Source: Nissolia schottii (Eukaryota; Streptophyta; Magnoliopsida; Fabales; Fabaceae). Taken from it: 64,000 nucleotides of DNA. The notes beneath the pieces are model-generated. The model worked only from the letters and a program-made list of their open reading frames with translations. It had not been told where the DNA came from and did not search any database. The first letter of the stretch is position 1; each line of letters begins with the position of its first letter. The position numbers and the translations under genes are program-made. The DNA lies in contig QANU01007790.1 of the NCBI GenBank assembly GCA_003254905.1, positions 344,166 to 408,165 of the forward strand, read 5' to 3'. This document shows, in pieces, positions 1 to 12,800 of this stretch.

Positions 1-1006
1 ATTTTAATGGGTTGTTATAGAATGTTGGAAGAGACTACTTTTATTTTAATAAATGTTTACAGTTTGTAACCGTTGCTTTTAAAATTAATAAATGCTACCC
101 ACTAAAATCGTAACCTCTGTATTTGTTTTGTGCAAGTCCAATAACCCTCTACAGTTTCTTTTATTTAGTGATTCAAGCACATTTGATTTCTTCGCCAAAG
201 TGCTTCATGTTGAATTTCTTCACTACTTCCTCTCCCATCATTCCCATCGACGTGCTTGAAATCCCATTACTCTAATTTACACCACTGAGAAACGAGAAAC
301 AAGAATTGATTATGATTACCACTGAACCGAGAAATTAATAACCACTGTGGCCGCCGCCTAACAACTGCCACGTCCACCTCTGTCGGATCCTCTTAACCAT
401 CTGGCTCAGCCGCCTCTTCCACTGTCGGCGTGTATGGTGCCTCCCTCACCAACGAGCAGAACATTAACAACCTCGTCCTAATGAACCCAAAGGTCATCAC
501 TGTAGTTCTCTAACAAGTAAATGTGATGCAATTTTTTTACATTCTGATTACTATATGATGATTGGGGTCACATAAAGTCCAAAAATAACTTGTAGGAAGA
601 ATTTTAATGTGGAAACACATGAAATTTTAATCATACTCATCAGTTGATGTTTTCATTTCATTCGTCCTTTTGGGTTAATGTTAGGGGTTCAAAATTGTGG
701 AATTTTTTTTATTGTAGCATGTGCCCCATATCTCTTAGACAATAGTCTTTGTCGTTCAAGATTGTGCTCGAGTCGCTATCGGAAGAAATGTCTTCGAAGT
801 CTGCTTGCGGGAAGATCAACGCTGCATCACCATCGTTGAAGCAGCAGTTGTAGCTCAACTCCTTGGGATCAGATCCAGGCAAAAAACTTTTACCTTGACA
901 CCAGGGGAAATGGGTATTAGTTTGGGTTCTGTGGCGCAGGAGTAAGTTTGGGAAATCTATAGAATGTCTATGTCTAAAGGAGCACCATGTAACCATTAAT
1001 TCTCAT
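1..1006. other. gene-poor left edge
   Basis: No gene is recognised. On the minus strand 709-996 stays open for 95 codons and its C-terminal part is rich in Ser and Asp, but it shows no domain I know. It lies just downstream of the plant-mobile-domain pseudogene and could be a former 3' part of that unit; this is a guess. Confidence 0.4.
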
Positions 1007-2032
1007 ACATGTGGCTCATGTAGAACAACATAAAGACCTGTCAAGTATAGCAAGGACAATTGAGCTCTAGTTATACGACCTCATCACGTCCAAATTATGA
1101 AGTAATGCTAAGTACTTTGAATGAACCCAATTATCATGCTCATCACTAAACAAAATATTAGCAAACAAACTCAAGAGATATCCACGAGCATGCCACTGTA
1201 GTATCTGTTGCATGTCATGTTCGTCAATATCATCGCGAATATCAATGCCAAAATAGTCACGTAGCCACATCGTAGATATGAAAGATCCTGTCATATCACA
1301 GGGACTAGGAATTCTTCCAAGTGTTTCCTGACACAAATTTTCGAGGGATGGTCCCACGAATATTGTCTTAGGTTCGGTTATAGTTTCACCCTCACATTGA
1401 AGCCTAAGTAACATTGTCAGATCTTCCAATGTCATCGTACACTCGCCATGAGCTATAGTCTCTGGTCTCCAACGCACCACAAGTGTAGAAATAAGCTCTT
1501 GGTTGATTAACATATTAGGCATTGTAGCCACCTTATACAAATTGACATTTTCTAGATAGGATCGTATCAGGGATATTCTTGTGTCTGGTTCATAACACTC
1601 AACCCCTTGTAATAATAAAATTATTAAAAAACAAAAAATAGGTAGTTATCAAGAACTTTTTTTAAATGTCAAAGTAAGCACACATTTCTAGTAAACAAGA
1701 TCCTAATAGAAAGGCCAGCGTAAAACATACTTCGTGTTTCACTTTTTAAAAACATACTTAAAAATAATAAACAAATATAATAGGTAGTTATCAATAATTT
1801 TTTTTAAATGTTAAAATAAGTGCACGTTTCTAGTACACGTAATCCTAATAGTAAGGCAAGTGTAAAACATACTTCATGTCTCACTTTTAGCAACAAACTT
1901 AAAAATCATAAAAAATAAAATGTAACATTAATAATATTACGTATAAATACAAATCTCATTATGTTGAATAACTATTTTTGATATATGTAAGGTAGAGTTC
2001 AGAATATCATCCTCTTTTCGAGGCCTCACCAT
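1007..2032 (-). pseudogene. plant mobile domain (MAIN-like) pseudogene, copy 1
   Basis: The domain is recognisable from the stretch RWRPETIAHGECTMTLEDL, the signature of the plant mobile domain found in MAIN / MAIN-like proteins and often carried by transposons. A first exon begins at the ATG at 2032 (reading down) with MVRPRKEDDILNST. After an intron, a second exon starts near 1605 and is open to 1067. The frame continues past a stop (YN*SSIVLAILDRSLC, matching the family's YSWGSAxLAxLYRxLC) to about 1007. The splice donor expected after HNE near 1955 reads AT instead of GT. The in-frame stop and lost donor mark it as dead. Copy 2 at 40744-41308 has the same two-exon start. Confidence 0.75.
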
Positions 2033-4285
2033 GTCAGGTATATATAGCCTTAGGGGTCTCAGCTTAGGGGGTGTGGCATGGTCTACAAGAAAGGGTGTTA
2101 TGAAATTGCCACCCAAGGTGTTGATTTCTGCCCATCAAAACCCTAAACCTGCTACGCTTTGCGGGATGACAGACTTTGTCCCCTCTAATCCTGTTGGGTT
2201 GAAATCGTTATTGACGGTGTCAATTTTCAAGTCTGACAGGGTTTTTTTAAAATTAATTTATAAAATTTCTAAAATCGCCCCCACTTGGCGATTTCAGAAT
2301 TCAAACTCATACGTTTTAAAATTTTTATTTTGACCCATGTTTATATATTAACCAATTTTTAGGCCCATTTTTATGTGAAAACCCCAATAATTTTCCTCAT
2401 CCTAATCAAAATCATGTGCTTCAAAATCAGAATGGAAGGAACACACAACTGACATACCCAAAGCACATGAATAGTGCTACGAACAAAAACGAGAATTATC
2501 AGAAGCAAGCGAAGCCGCATCTAGGTACACCGGTTCAATAGATGGTTGAAAAGTCAGAAGGGTGCAACAATGAATATACCAACTCATGCTAATCCAACAA
2601 AGGGAGACAAGAAGAGGGTCCATGTTGACAACAATCCTAATTCTCCTGACAACTGGCTACGTGTACTTCTAAAGGACTAGTGGTGAAGTCTGGGATGAAG
2701 GGAGAGATCAGGACATGGCAGTGGCACTCGAGGGAACTCCTTAGAGGCTTCATGTTCAATATGAGCCACGCACAATGGAGGTTCGTTGTTCCCTAATTTT
2801 CATTGGTTTATTAATGATTGATCAAATCCTTGCGTAGAATATTATAGGAGTATTGGGTGTGGTGGGGGGAGAGGTGTATCCGTGAAATGGTGCACAAGTT
2901 CAACCCCGTGATCGTGGTTTTACAATTTTTGCTAGTCACTCATTTTTGCGAACGACTTTGTTATTTTCAAGTGTTCACCAAAGAGGAAATGGGTTTTTCT
3001 AGTGATATTTTCGAGCTTGGAAAGGATGGATCTCCTCCATGTTCTTTGGTGTACTTAAGGAACTGAACCATTACTTTTAATATTGGCGATAGAGATTTTG
3101 AAAGTAGGTGAATTTGGCTATTCAAACTTCTTGAGAAAAAAGGAGTGAAGGGAAAATGAAATAGGGAAAGTAGGGGGAGAGAGAGGTTTAGTTGAGTGAG
3201 AGAAAAAAGAGAGGGAAAAAGTGATGTTGGTATGCCTAATGTGTCATAGAAAGAATAAACATATGATTCGAGAAGTTTTGGTAGACTCAAAAGTAACTTT
3301 TTTACCTTTACAATGTTTTATTGAGAACATAAAATATGATTATAACTAAAACACTGTAGGATTGAGTCTCACATAAGTTTTTGGTCTCTAAGGGACCTAA
3401 GACAGAGACAAAGTCGACTTAAAGGACAAACAGGTAAAAACTTAACTTTTGAACTATAACTAGAAGTTCCGAAATCAGCTCAAAATAAGGATGAAAATAT
3501 CCTAGACACCTTAAGGATACATGAATTAGTCCTGAGACCCTTCTTTGGGTCTCTACTCCAAGCATTGACTAAGCCGGTCTAACAGTTGATTAATTGACCA
3601 AATTTCTGTACTAACTGTTGTTTTGTTCTATTAACTGATTAAATTAATTTTATCTTATTAGCTTACAGAAATATTATATGTTATTATATGGTTGTATAAT
3701 TCAAACATAAATCTGGTTAACAATATAAATCTAATATATACTTACTGTATTGAAAGACAATATATCGTATCACAAAAAAAATGGGATGTTTCACAAGGAG
3801 CATATGGTGACAGCCAAATATTTCCAAGGTAAAGACCAAGGGGAAGACTCGAAGTCTTCAAATGTTATCTTGATTAAAAAAAAGATTTGCCATGAATTAA
3901 TTAATAGAACATATAATAAATGTTATCTTTTATTATGTATATTTGTTATAATATTTTTTTATATTTTAAGAGTAACTTAATGATATATTTACAAACACTA
4001 TCTTGTAACTTTTGTTTATTGAGAATAATTTTTATATTATTTTACCAAATAATGTTATTATGACTTCTTAAAAGCAGTTTTTAAATAACCTAAAATATTC
4101 AACAACTTTTAAAGAATCACAACATTACCGAACTAAACCTTTGACTCGTTCCTATCATTTCTTTTTCAACCCATTCTTATTTGTTTCAATGTAAAATCTT
4201 CTAAAAAGTGTGAAATTAAATCTTTAAATCATACTTTAACACATTATTAAATATAAATAAATTTCATTCTTAGATAACCTATTTG
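2033..4285. other. intergenic, no gene recognised
   Basis: AT-rich sequence. A short inverted pair (aatcgccc / ggcgattt) sits at about 2272-2297, upstream of the pseudogene start; aatcgcc-like motifs also occur upstream of copy 2 near 40250-40340. The short open frames at 2031-2333, 2857-3066, 2967-3290 and 3750-3980 have low complexity and no recognisable domain. Confidence 0.5.
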
Positions 4286-4299
4286 AAATATACAAAGTT
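4286..4299. repeat. LINE target-site duplication, left copy
   Basis: The 14-mer aaatatacaaagtt occurs here, directly against the oligo-T run that is the LINE poly(A) tail, and again at 8140-8153. Confidence 0.85.
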
Positions 4300-7200
4300 T
4301 TTTTTTTTTTTTGAAGTGGAAATGTGTTTATCAATCAATAGAATTAAGATGGTTACAATCTGTAGCAATGTGAGGAGCAATACACAAAGGGGCCTCCTCA
4401 ATCCAAACACCATTTCCATGAGAAAAAAAGCAAATTTTGCTAAAGAAGGTGCAACATGATTTCCAGCTCTACATGGAAAGAGTGAAAATTGTCCCTTATC
4501 TTGAAACAGTCTGGGGCAATGGCATGAACAGGTGAAGGGTGGAACATTCCTTGTTGCCCAACTTTTATGAGCTCTTCGTAATCTGATTCCACAATTACTC
4601 TTAGGAAAAAAAAAAATCTCCAATGCCAAAATCATAGCCCGCCTCATTCCCATCCCCTCTGCCAGCCGAGCCCCATATGCAGCTTGAATTTTCCATGTCA
4701 CTGTAGCAAGCACACTGCAACCCCCCGGTTCAAGATTAAACCGAAAACTCAGTTGTGATAAAACCAAATACGCTGCACCTACTCTCAATCAAAAATAGTG
4801 TGACCAATTGTTTCCTCCGATTTCTCATAGCCTAGACGTAGCATGAAACTAATTTCTTACCTTCATTCAAGCTGTTGTTTAAAAGCATCCACATAAAGTG
4901 TTTGTTGCACGGCGGAACTCTCTGCTTCCAAATTTGTTCCTCCCTAGCTGCATTATTGGGACTAGACCTGTGCTTCCTTTCCGAGCCTCAAATTAGGTGG
5001 TACATTGATCTAACACTTTAAAATTCCATGTTAAGTTTCTTGCTAAACAACTCCATCAGGACCAGCATATAAAGGGAGCGATACAATTTGTTTCTTCCAC
5101 ACCCAGCCTTGGACAAAATTGAATACTTGTCTCTTTGAATGCCCCACATAAGTAGGAAGCCCGAGATATTTTGAGAAATTCACAATAGCATTTACATTCA
5201 TCCATCCTTGGATCAAGAGTTTTCTATTTGTCGGCACATTTTTGTTGAAAGAGACTTTTGTTTTGTCCAAATCAACAAGTTGCCCTAAAGCCGATTGGTA
5301 TATTTCAACAACTCACTTCACTACTTTCGTTTCTTCTCTATGCCCAAATAAATGCTATCATCTACAAAAAAAAAAAAAAAAAATGAGAGAATTTTGGAGC
5401 TAACCGGCCACCTTGATACCATGAATTGTTGTGGTCTCCTGAACTTTCATAAGGAGACCTGAAAGCACATCAGCACACAAAATAAACAAATAAGGAGATA
5501 AATGATCTCCTTACTTAATCCTCTTCCTAGCAAAAAAGTTTCACACAGGTTGTCATTCAAAAGGACCAAAAAGGAGACAGTTTAGGCTTTTGCCATATCA
5601 AACTTAAGCCCAACATAGCCTCTTTTACCCGCGCTCTTCATCATATAGTGGAAAATCTCATAAGTAATAAGAGCATTATCAGTAATAAGCCTTCCTCCTG
5701 GTACAAATGCAGTTTGGAAGGGACCCACAATACAAGGTAAAATGATCTTTAACCTATTTGCTATTGATTTTGTAATAATTTTAAAAATTACATTACATAA
5801 AGAAAATAGGCCAAAACTCTTTTGTGTGTTGAGGACGTTTTACCTTAGGAATTAGGCATAGGAAAGTGTGATTGATCTCTTCCACACCAGCTCCGTGGTT
5901 GAGAACAATGAGCACCAATCAAGTGATATCATCTCCCACTATTCTCCAATACTTGAGGTAGAATAAATTTGGGATTCCATTAGGCCCTGGAGCCTTTGTC
6001 GGATGCATTTGGAATAAAGCACTCTAAACCTTCCTACCGAGTAAATTCTGCCTCAAGCACACCTTTATGCTCCTCTATGATTCTCCCCTCCACTACACTC
6101 ATAGCTTCCCCCCTCCCCCCTCCACCACCTCTCCCTCCGTGAAAATATTATAAAAAAACTCAGTGATTACCTTAGCAACCTCAGTCTCCTTATGGTACCA
6201 AGCACCATTGTTCCTCCCCCTCCAATATGGCATCAAGTTCCCCTCCAAACCTTCCTAATCTCCTCACCACTTCCTCTGTCTTCCCCTCCTTCTCTAGAGC
6301 CTCCAATATTCTACTATTATGGGCAATTTTCATTTTAAATTCACCAAAATGATCCGACCCCCAAGAGTCTAAAGATGGCAAGCTGACTTGAGGTATCAAT
6401 GACATCTCCCAACCAAGCTTTCTTCACAATCTTCTTACACTCCCTTCTCTACGCTTCTCAAGCTTATCCAAGAGAGGCATATGATTGGATTTGTAATGGA
6501 GTAAATGGTGACTCTCCGCATTAGGAAAGAAATCAAACCATGCCTAAGTGGCCAAGAAACGGTCAAGCCGAGCTTCAACACTATCTTCCCCCATGTCAAT
6601 GTGTTAGCCACCATTAGAAGATCAACAAAACCACAACAAGAGATAACATCCTAAAAGGTCTCTAAGTGATCTTGGGGAGGTTACTTCCCTTTTGCTCCTT
6701 TGTCAAAATCTCCAAAAATCATCCAAGGCTCATTATTATTGCCCTGGCCGAATTGTTTGAGGAACCTGCATGTCTCTAGTTTCAACCGTCTTAGGATATC
6801 CGTAAAAGTATGTTGCCCTCTGACTAACCTCTCCTATTTCACCACCCACCCACCTCCATATCAATGTGGTTAATTATAAAATATCTCAAAGTAACATCAA
6901 CAAAGCCCTGCCATAATAATGTGAGTTCACCTGCTCTATCCCTCCACAACAATATTATTAAGGCCTCCTAGATTTTGCAACGAGTTTATCTCGAAGGCCT
7001 TTTGTCTTGTCTTCATACAGAAGACAACAGTGGGAGCTTTATTTTGGATGAGCTTTTTAAGAGCTCGTATTGCCCTTGGGTTCCCAAGCCCATGACCTCA
7101 TTGTGCCCGACGGGCTGATTATCAACCTCTACCAGTTCCAATTCATTCATCGTGCTTTCTTCCTTGCTGGATCACCCTCAAAATCTATCTCCATCATGTT

Positions 7201-8139
7201 TGTCAATCCTATCTTCCTCACTGAGATCCCCTCCTCCTCCCTCACAAGTGTCAACTTCTTTTTCTCCTTCCCCACTTGAGGACTCCACTTCCATCATTAT
7301 TCCAATTTGGGCCCTACTCTCCTCTTCAACAGCTCGGTTAGCTTTCTCTATGGGAACTTCATCTTGCAAGGTCCTTTCCTCCACACCTATTTCCTGTACC
7401 GGGGACCCTAGATTCTTCGTTTGAGTCTTCTAGTCTTGCCATAATCTCAACGGTTTCAACCTCAGACTAGAACAATTATTGAGACAGATTTTGGTTTCGC
7501 TGCTGTAATCTCCTCTGCTGGTTTTTCTTTTTTCCTTTTTCTTCATTGCTAACCTCTCAAGCCTTGCTACAGTATCCTCTGGTACTTGAAATCTATCTAG
7601 AAAGGATGGTTCGCCCAACTCCCCACCAGAACTCCACTCAATAACGGTTTCCAAATCTGTCGCCTGACCTTCACCTTCAATGGCCATTTGGAAACTTGGG
7701 AGGGAGGTTTATCTGTTTTTCCGTGATTATCTTTGCTATCATGCTGCATTCACTCTTTGCTACCCACTATTCAATGTCATTCTCATCAAAGATGACAACA
7801 AGGGTGTCATCATTGTCATCTATCCCTCCAATATCCTTCCTTCCTGTCCACCCGATCTCCCCTATCATCCATAGCCTCCAAAACTCTCTCCATCTCTCAG
7901 TGTTTCACTAAGATTTTATACGAGTATAAAGAGATGTAGAAAGAAGAGAGAAAAAAGATGACGAGAGAAAAGACAAAAGACAAAAGAAAACTCATCAACT
8001 GTAGATGCAATCGTGTCCATAGCATCCAATAGGAAGCGGACAAAAACTCTATGCACTCTTATGAGAAACCCTAATAGACCCATAAATTTTCTTTTTTGGG
8101 GCACTAGGACTGCAAAATAAGGTATTTATAATGCCCATC
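4300..8139 (-). mobile_element. L1-type LINE retrotransposon relic with poly(A) and TSD
   Basis: A non-LTR retrotransposon of plant L1 type, read on the minus strand. In order: a 5' leader at 8139-7890; an ORF1 remnant (IAKIITEKQINL, like the DUF4283 start) near 7780-7700; an endonuclease remnant (PTVVFCMKTRQKAFEI) near 7000; reverse transcriptase with KAPGPNGIPNLF near 5980, RLITDNALITYEIFHYMMK near 5680, GDHLSPYLFILCADVLSGLL near 5490 and a VDD catalytic triplet near 5360; a thumb-like part at 5043-5270 (SKYLGLPTYVGHSKRQVFNF); and an RNase H remnant at 4279-4788 (ARLAEGMGMRRA). It ends in oligo-A (oligo-T on plus at 4298-4312). Frameshifts and stops are frequent. At 3.84 kb it is shorter than a full-length plant L1 (about 6 kb), so large internal deletions are likely. 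Confidence 0.9.
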
Positions 8140-8153
8140 AAATATACAAAGTT
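8140..8153. repeat. LINE target-site duplication, right copy
   Basis: Perfect second copy of aaatatacaaagtt, defining the 5' end of the LINE insertion. Confidence 0.85.
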
Positions 8154-8550
8154 CCTTATACCTATTACGCCTATATTTAATAAAGAAAAGTTATTTGCTC
8201 TCAAATTAATATTACAATTAAAATTAAAATCAAATTTAAATTCAAATTCAAATTCAAATCCTAATCCTAATCCTGACTTTGTCTTTCCGTAAAAAAAAAA
8301 AAAAAAAAAAATCTTACTTTGTGATAAACATGCTAGGCATGAACATAATGAATCCAAACCCAAAATCAACCGAAATATCTCAAAATTGATTAACCTAATG
8401 GAAACAAATTTGGCTAATCCTAACTTTCCATTTCCATCAAATGATCAATCATCCTGCCCTTATATATTAACCTTGTGAAAGTGCAAGCCAGAGTCAAGCG
8501 TGATACATACATAATCTTCAACGTTTGAATTAAGAAAAAGGGGAACAAGT

Positions 8551-8553
<3 letters not shown>
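8154..8553. other. low-complexity intergenic sequence
   Basis: No gene. It contains short tandem motifs (aaattc about three times then cctaat, near 8237-8272) and a run of about 21 A at 8290-8310. Confidence 0.5.

Positions 8554-8587
<34 letters not shown>
8554..8587. repeat. (AT)n microsatellite running into assembly gap
   Basis: At least 17 AT units, truncated by the N run. The dinucleotide repeat probably caused the gap. Confidence 0.9.
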
Positions 8588-8857
8588 NNNNNNNNNNNNN
8601 NNNNNNNNNNNNNNNNNNNNNNNNNNNNNNNNNNNNNNNNNNNNNNNNNNNNNNNNNNNNNNNNNNNNNNNNNNNNNNNNNNNNNNNNNNNNNNNNNNNN
8701 NNNNNNNNNNNNNNNNNNNNNNNNNNNNNNNNNNNNNNNNNNNNNNNNNNNNNNNNNNNNNNNNNNNNNNNNNNNNNNNNNNNNNNNNNNNNNNNNNNNN
8801 NNNNNNNNNNNNNNNNNNNNNNNNNNNNNNNNNNNNNNNNNNNNNNNNNNNNNNNNN
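8588..8857. other. assembly gap (270 N)
   Basis: Undetermined bases. The gap lies about 1 kb upstream of the TTM-like start codon, so part of its promoter or leader may be missing. Confidence 1.
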
Positions 8858-9813
8858 TGTGTGAAAAGCTTGTGAATTTTTCACCGTTGTTTAGGATCCA
8901 GAGTTACTACTAGAACAGAGTTGTTGAAGGCCCTTTGTGGGTATTTGCTTTGTTCGAACACAGCTTCCGTTGGTTTTTGTTTCTGGGTTGTGCTTTTCTC
9001 ATTTTCGGTTATTAATTATTACTATTATTATGTTATCTGGGTGATGCTTTCCATGGTCTTCACCGTTAGTGGTTAAGGTTGGTTTTTTTTTTAATTATTA
9101 TTATTATTTTTAATTTTTGCAACAAAATGCCGTTTGTTTTGTGTTAGGTTGTATGTGGATATGGAAGATGGTGTCCAGTGTGAGGTTGGAATTATGATAA
9201 TCTGGTTCTGATACCTGAAAGCTATAAGTTTGGAGAGAAAATTTTCCGTGTCTGTGTTAATCTGTTTCTATTGTTTTTGGGGTAACATCTGAACACGATG
9301 CTTTAATTTTACTCTGTGGGGTATAGGATTGGAAACCACAATATTCTGGGGTTATTTGTTCTTGTGATAGCAGTCATAGCACTATTGGTTTCATGTTCAG
9401 CTATAATGTTAACTTGATCCAGCAAGGGCTCTACTGATTATGTATTGAGGATATTTGTCTATACAACTTGTTAGTGCTTTAAATTCCGAGTTTTACATAT
9501 GCAGTCTCTTCCAATTTTGATGTTCAGCATCAAGCATGACTAGTTTATAGGTCGTAGCTAATGAAACAAAATAATAATTTCTATTGTTAGTCATTACTTA
9601 GGTAAGCATGGGTTAAATGATCACTATTGAAGGGATAGTAGGGGAAAACTAAGGCTACTTTCTTAGTATATGTTGGAAAAATTTGGTGTGATCAATAAGT
9701 TAAGATATATTTGTTTCTCTAACACGGATGTTATGCTATGTTTTTATTTATTTATTTACTTACTATTTACCAATTATTATTTTTCTTCCTAAAAGGAGTT
9801 CCAGAATTGTTCA
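8858..9813 (+). promoter_or_regulatory. probable 5' leader with intron of TTM-like gene
   Basis: No protein gene. The segment before the ATG at 9814 probably holds a 5' untranslated exon and a leader intron. A pyrimidine-rich tract ending in ttcttcctaaaag at about 9782-9796 is a plausible acceptor directly before the start-codon exon. No transcription start can be fixed, partly because the N gap lies upstream. Confidence 0.45.
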
Positions 9814-12800
9814 ATGGCAAAGGATACTTCTGGTGCTGATTCCCATCATAAACGTCTAGGTCTTTTAAAAGATCAAGTTCATTTGGTTAAAAGGAAAGAC
9901 TCTGTTCGCTATGAGATTGCTGCAATCCAAGATCAACTGTCATTTGAGAAGGGTTTTTTCATAGTAATTCGTGCATGCCAACTGTTGGCCCAGAAGAATG
10001 AAGGGATAATATTGGTAGGGGTGGCAGGTCCTTCTGGGGCTGGGAAGACTGTTTTTACCGAAAAGATACTCAGTTTCATGCCCAGCATTACTGTCATTTC
10101 AATGGACAATTACAATGATTCTAGTCGAATTGTTGATGGGAACTTTGATGGTAAATTATCATTTTGCCTTTCCTTGTGTGATGCTTTTAGTATTCTTTCT
10201 ATGGTCCATTGACAGGATACTGGCTGCATAGCATGATGAAACACAATTCTTCTCTAAGGGCTTGAATGGCATTGTTCACCTCTCCTCTTTCTTCTCCCTA
10301 ATTAAAGTCTAAATTATGGAATAATTATGTTTTTTTGGCTTCTGACTATCTGTAAAAGGATTTCTTTTGTGGGGTATATTCTAAAAGACACTACTGAATC
10401 AGCTGTAAGGTCAAGTGTGTGCGGCATATTTAGAACTTAGTTAGAACTTAAATGTTAAAGCCACATGTAGAATAGTAAGGTTATATGAATAGAGCAGTTC
10501 CCTGCAATAAGAGCTTAATGGTGGATAACTTAAGATTAAATTAAAGAAAATGAGAGAATTCCTGCATTAGCTTCCAATTGGCATAAAATCAAGCCTTGTT
10601 CAGCCTTGAGCTCATAACCGATTAAGAAAACTTTTATTTTTCTTTTAGACCTTTCCTCCTGCCTTGATGAGGTACCGTGTCTTGAAATTTCTCGAGGATT
10701 CATTGGAATGTAGTAATTTATGAGCAGCAATATGATATTCTGATTGGGAGAGGTGATTTGGTCTGTATGCTTAGTATTATGCATCTCATGCAAAGATATC
10801 CTCAAGATATAATGTTTGGGGTATCTTTTACATGCTTTGTTATTATGACATTTAAACTTATGTTAACATTTTTAAGTTAGGACACCAATCTCATGTCAAC
10901 TTTGTTATCTATTTGTGCAGATCCTCGCTTAACTGACTATGACACATTGCTCCAGAACCTACATGATTTAAAGGAAGGAAAGCCGGTTCAGGTTCCTATA
11001 TATGATTTCAAGTCCAGTTCACGTACAGGATACAGGTTAAATTCTGAGCTATCTTGAGTATCAACACAATTTGGCATATATTTCAGAGTTGAAAAAGTAT
11101 TTTCTTGCGAGATTGATCAGGGAAGACTATTTTGAGGAAAACAAATATTAAAGAGATAAAATATGGAAAATTATGTATATTTTTGGTATTGATTTGCAAT
11201 GTAATGATATCTGTGTAGGGATGTAGCCCCATCCTGTTGTTTAATATTAACCTTCCCTGATCTGCAGTGATTACAGTCTAAAAATAAAGTGTACAACTAT
11301 TTTAATTCACAATTGGTTTCAATCGATCCAGATTATTACTCCATTTTGGCTTGTATTCCTTCAATTTAATTTTAAATGGGCCCTGCTTACAGTACAGTGG
11401 AAGCCCCGAGCTCTCAAATTGTGATTATAGAGGGCATATATGCCTTGAGTGAGAAGCTGCGACCTCTACTGGACCTTCGAGTTTCTGTCACAGGTGGAGT
11501 ACACCTTGACCTTGTAAAGCGAGTTATACGTGACATACAACGTGCTGGTCAAGAACCTGAAGAAATCATTCATCAAATATCTGAGACGGTTCATACTACT
11601 GCAACTTCAGCATTTTATACATTTTCAGAGAGTAATTGTGCTTCCGGAAGAACTTAAGTGTATTCTTCTGCAGGTGTATCCAATGTACAAGGCCTTTATT
11701 GAGCCAGATCTCCAGACAGCACATATAAAAATCATCAACAAATTCAATCCATTTACTGGATTTCAGAGCCCTACTTATATATTAAAGGTTACTTTCAGGA
11801 TAACTCATTATTTTATTCCATGTGTAAAGCAAAGGAAAAAAAAGAAAGAAACGATAGTCCTGTTGAATCTGGTGCTTATGTCCAATGCTGTATTAAATGA
11901 AGGCTATTAATCAGTTGCATATTTTGTTCTAGTCAGCAAGGGATGTAACAGCAGATCAAGTTAAGGCTGTGTTCTCTGAAGATTTTAAGGAAACTACAGA
12001 GCAGACTTATGACATCTATCTTCTTCCACCTGGTGAAGATCCTGAAACTTGCCAATCATATTTACGGATGCGTAATAAGGATGGGAAATACAGTCTCATG
12101 TTTGAGGTTTGCTTCATCTTGTTTAGGTTCTTGTTTATATTTTATATTCTGAAGTGCCCTGGTTGCCTATTAAATATGTGATATCAATTTTGCTATGAGA
12201 ACATGGTTGAATTGAACTATAGGGTAAGAAGAGAAATTGGACTTTGGCTAGTTGATATTATTGTTTTAAGATACACACTATGAACTCATTTATAATGCTG
12301 AGTTATGTCAAGTATTAGTGTAGCACTAGTACAACCCCAGTCTAATAAGACGAACAATATACCGAGACTTTCTCGAATAACCTTAATAGTCTAACTGTTA
12401 TTAATAAGGATATTTAGTAGCTAATGATACATAGCAACACAGTCTTATGTAGTTGGTTCAAGTAACTAGGATGACTTTGTTTTACAAAGGGGGCAAGGGA
12501 ATGGATCTGTAAAGCACAATTTAAGTAGCTAGGTCTGGTGAATGTCAGTTTTGTTGTTCTAATATGGAATTTGAACATTTTATATTTTGCTGTTTCTCTT
12601 ATGTTTTATTAGGTTATAGGTTTATGGTATTAATACTTTGGGGGGCTTTTAATGGCAGATTGGCTTTTTATGTTTTGAATTTGGAGTTTAAAATAGTGAT
12701 AGTTTCTTGGTTAGCCTTGGTATGCTTTAAGACCTCTGATATCTTTGGTATTCTATATATTAACTTTTAGCATGGTGCCAACTAATTGGTGACTTCTAAC

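Noticed and set aside
8420-8884. 154-codon minus-strand frame spanning the N gap
   Set aside because: Almost the whole translation is N or (AT)n repeat, so the openness is an artefact.
11530-11910. 126-codon plus-strand frame in the TTM gene
   Set aside because: It reads through an exon in the wrong frame, an intron and the next exon; the spliced in-frame model explains this DNA.
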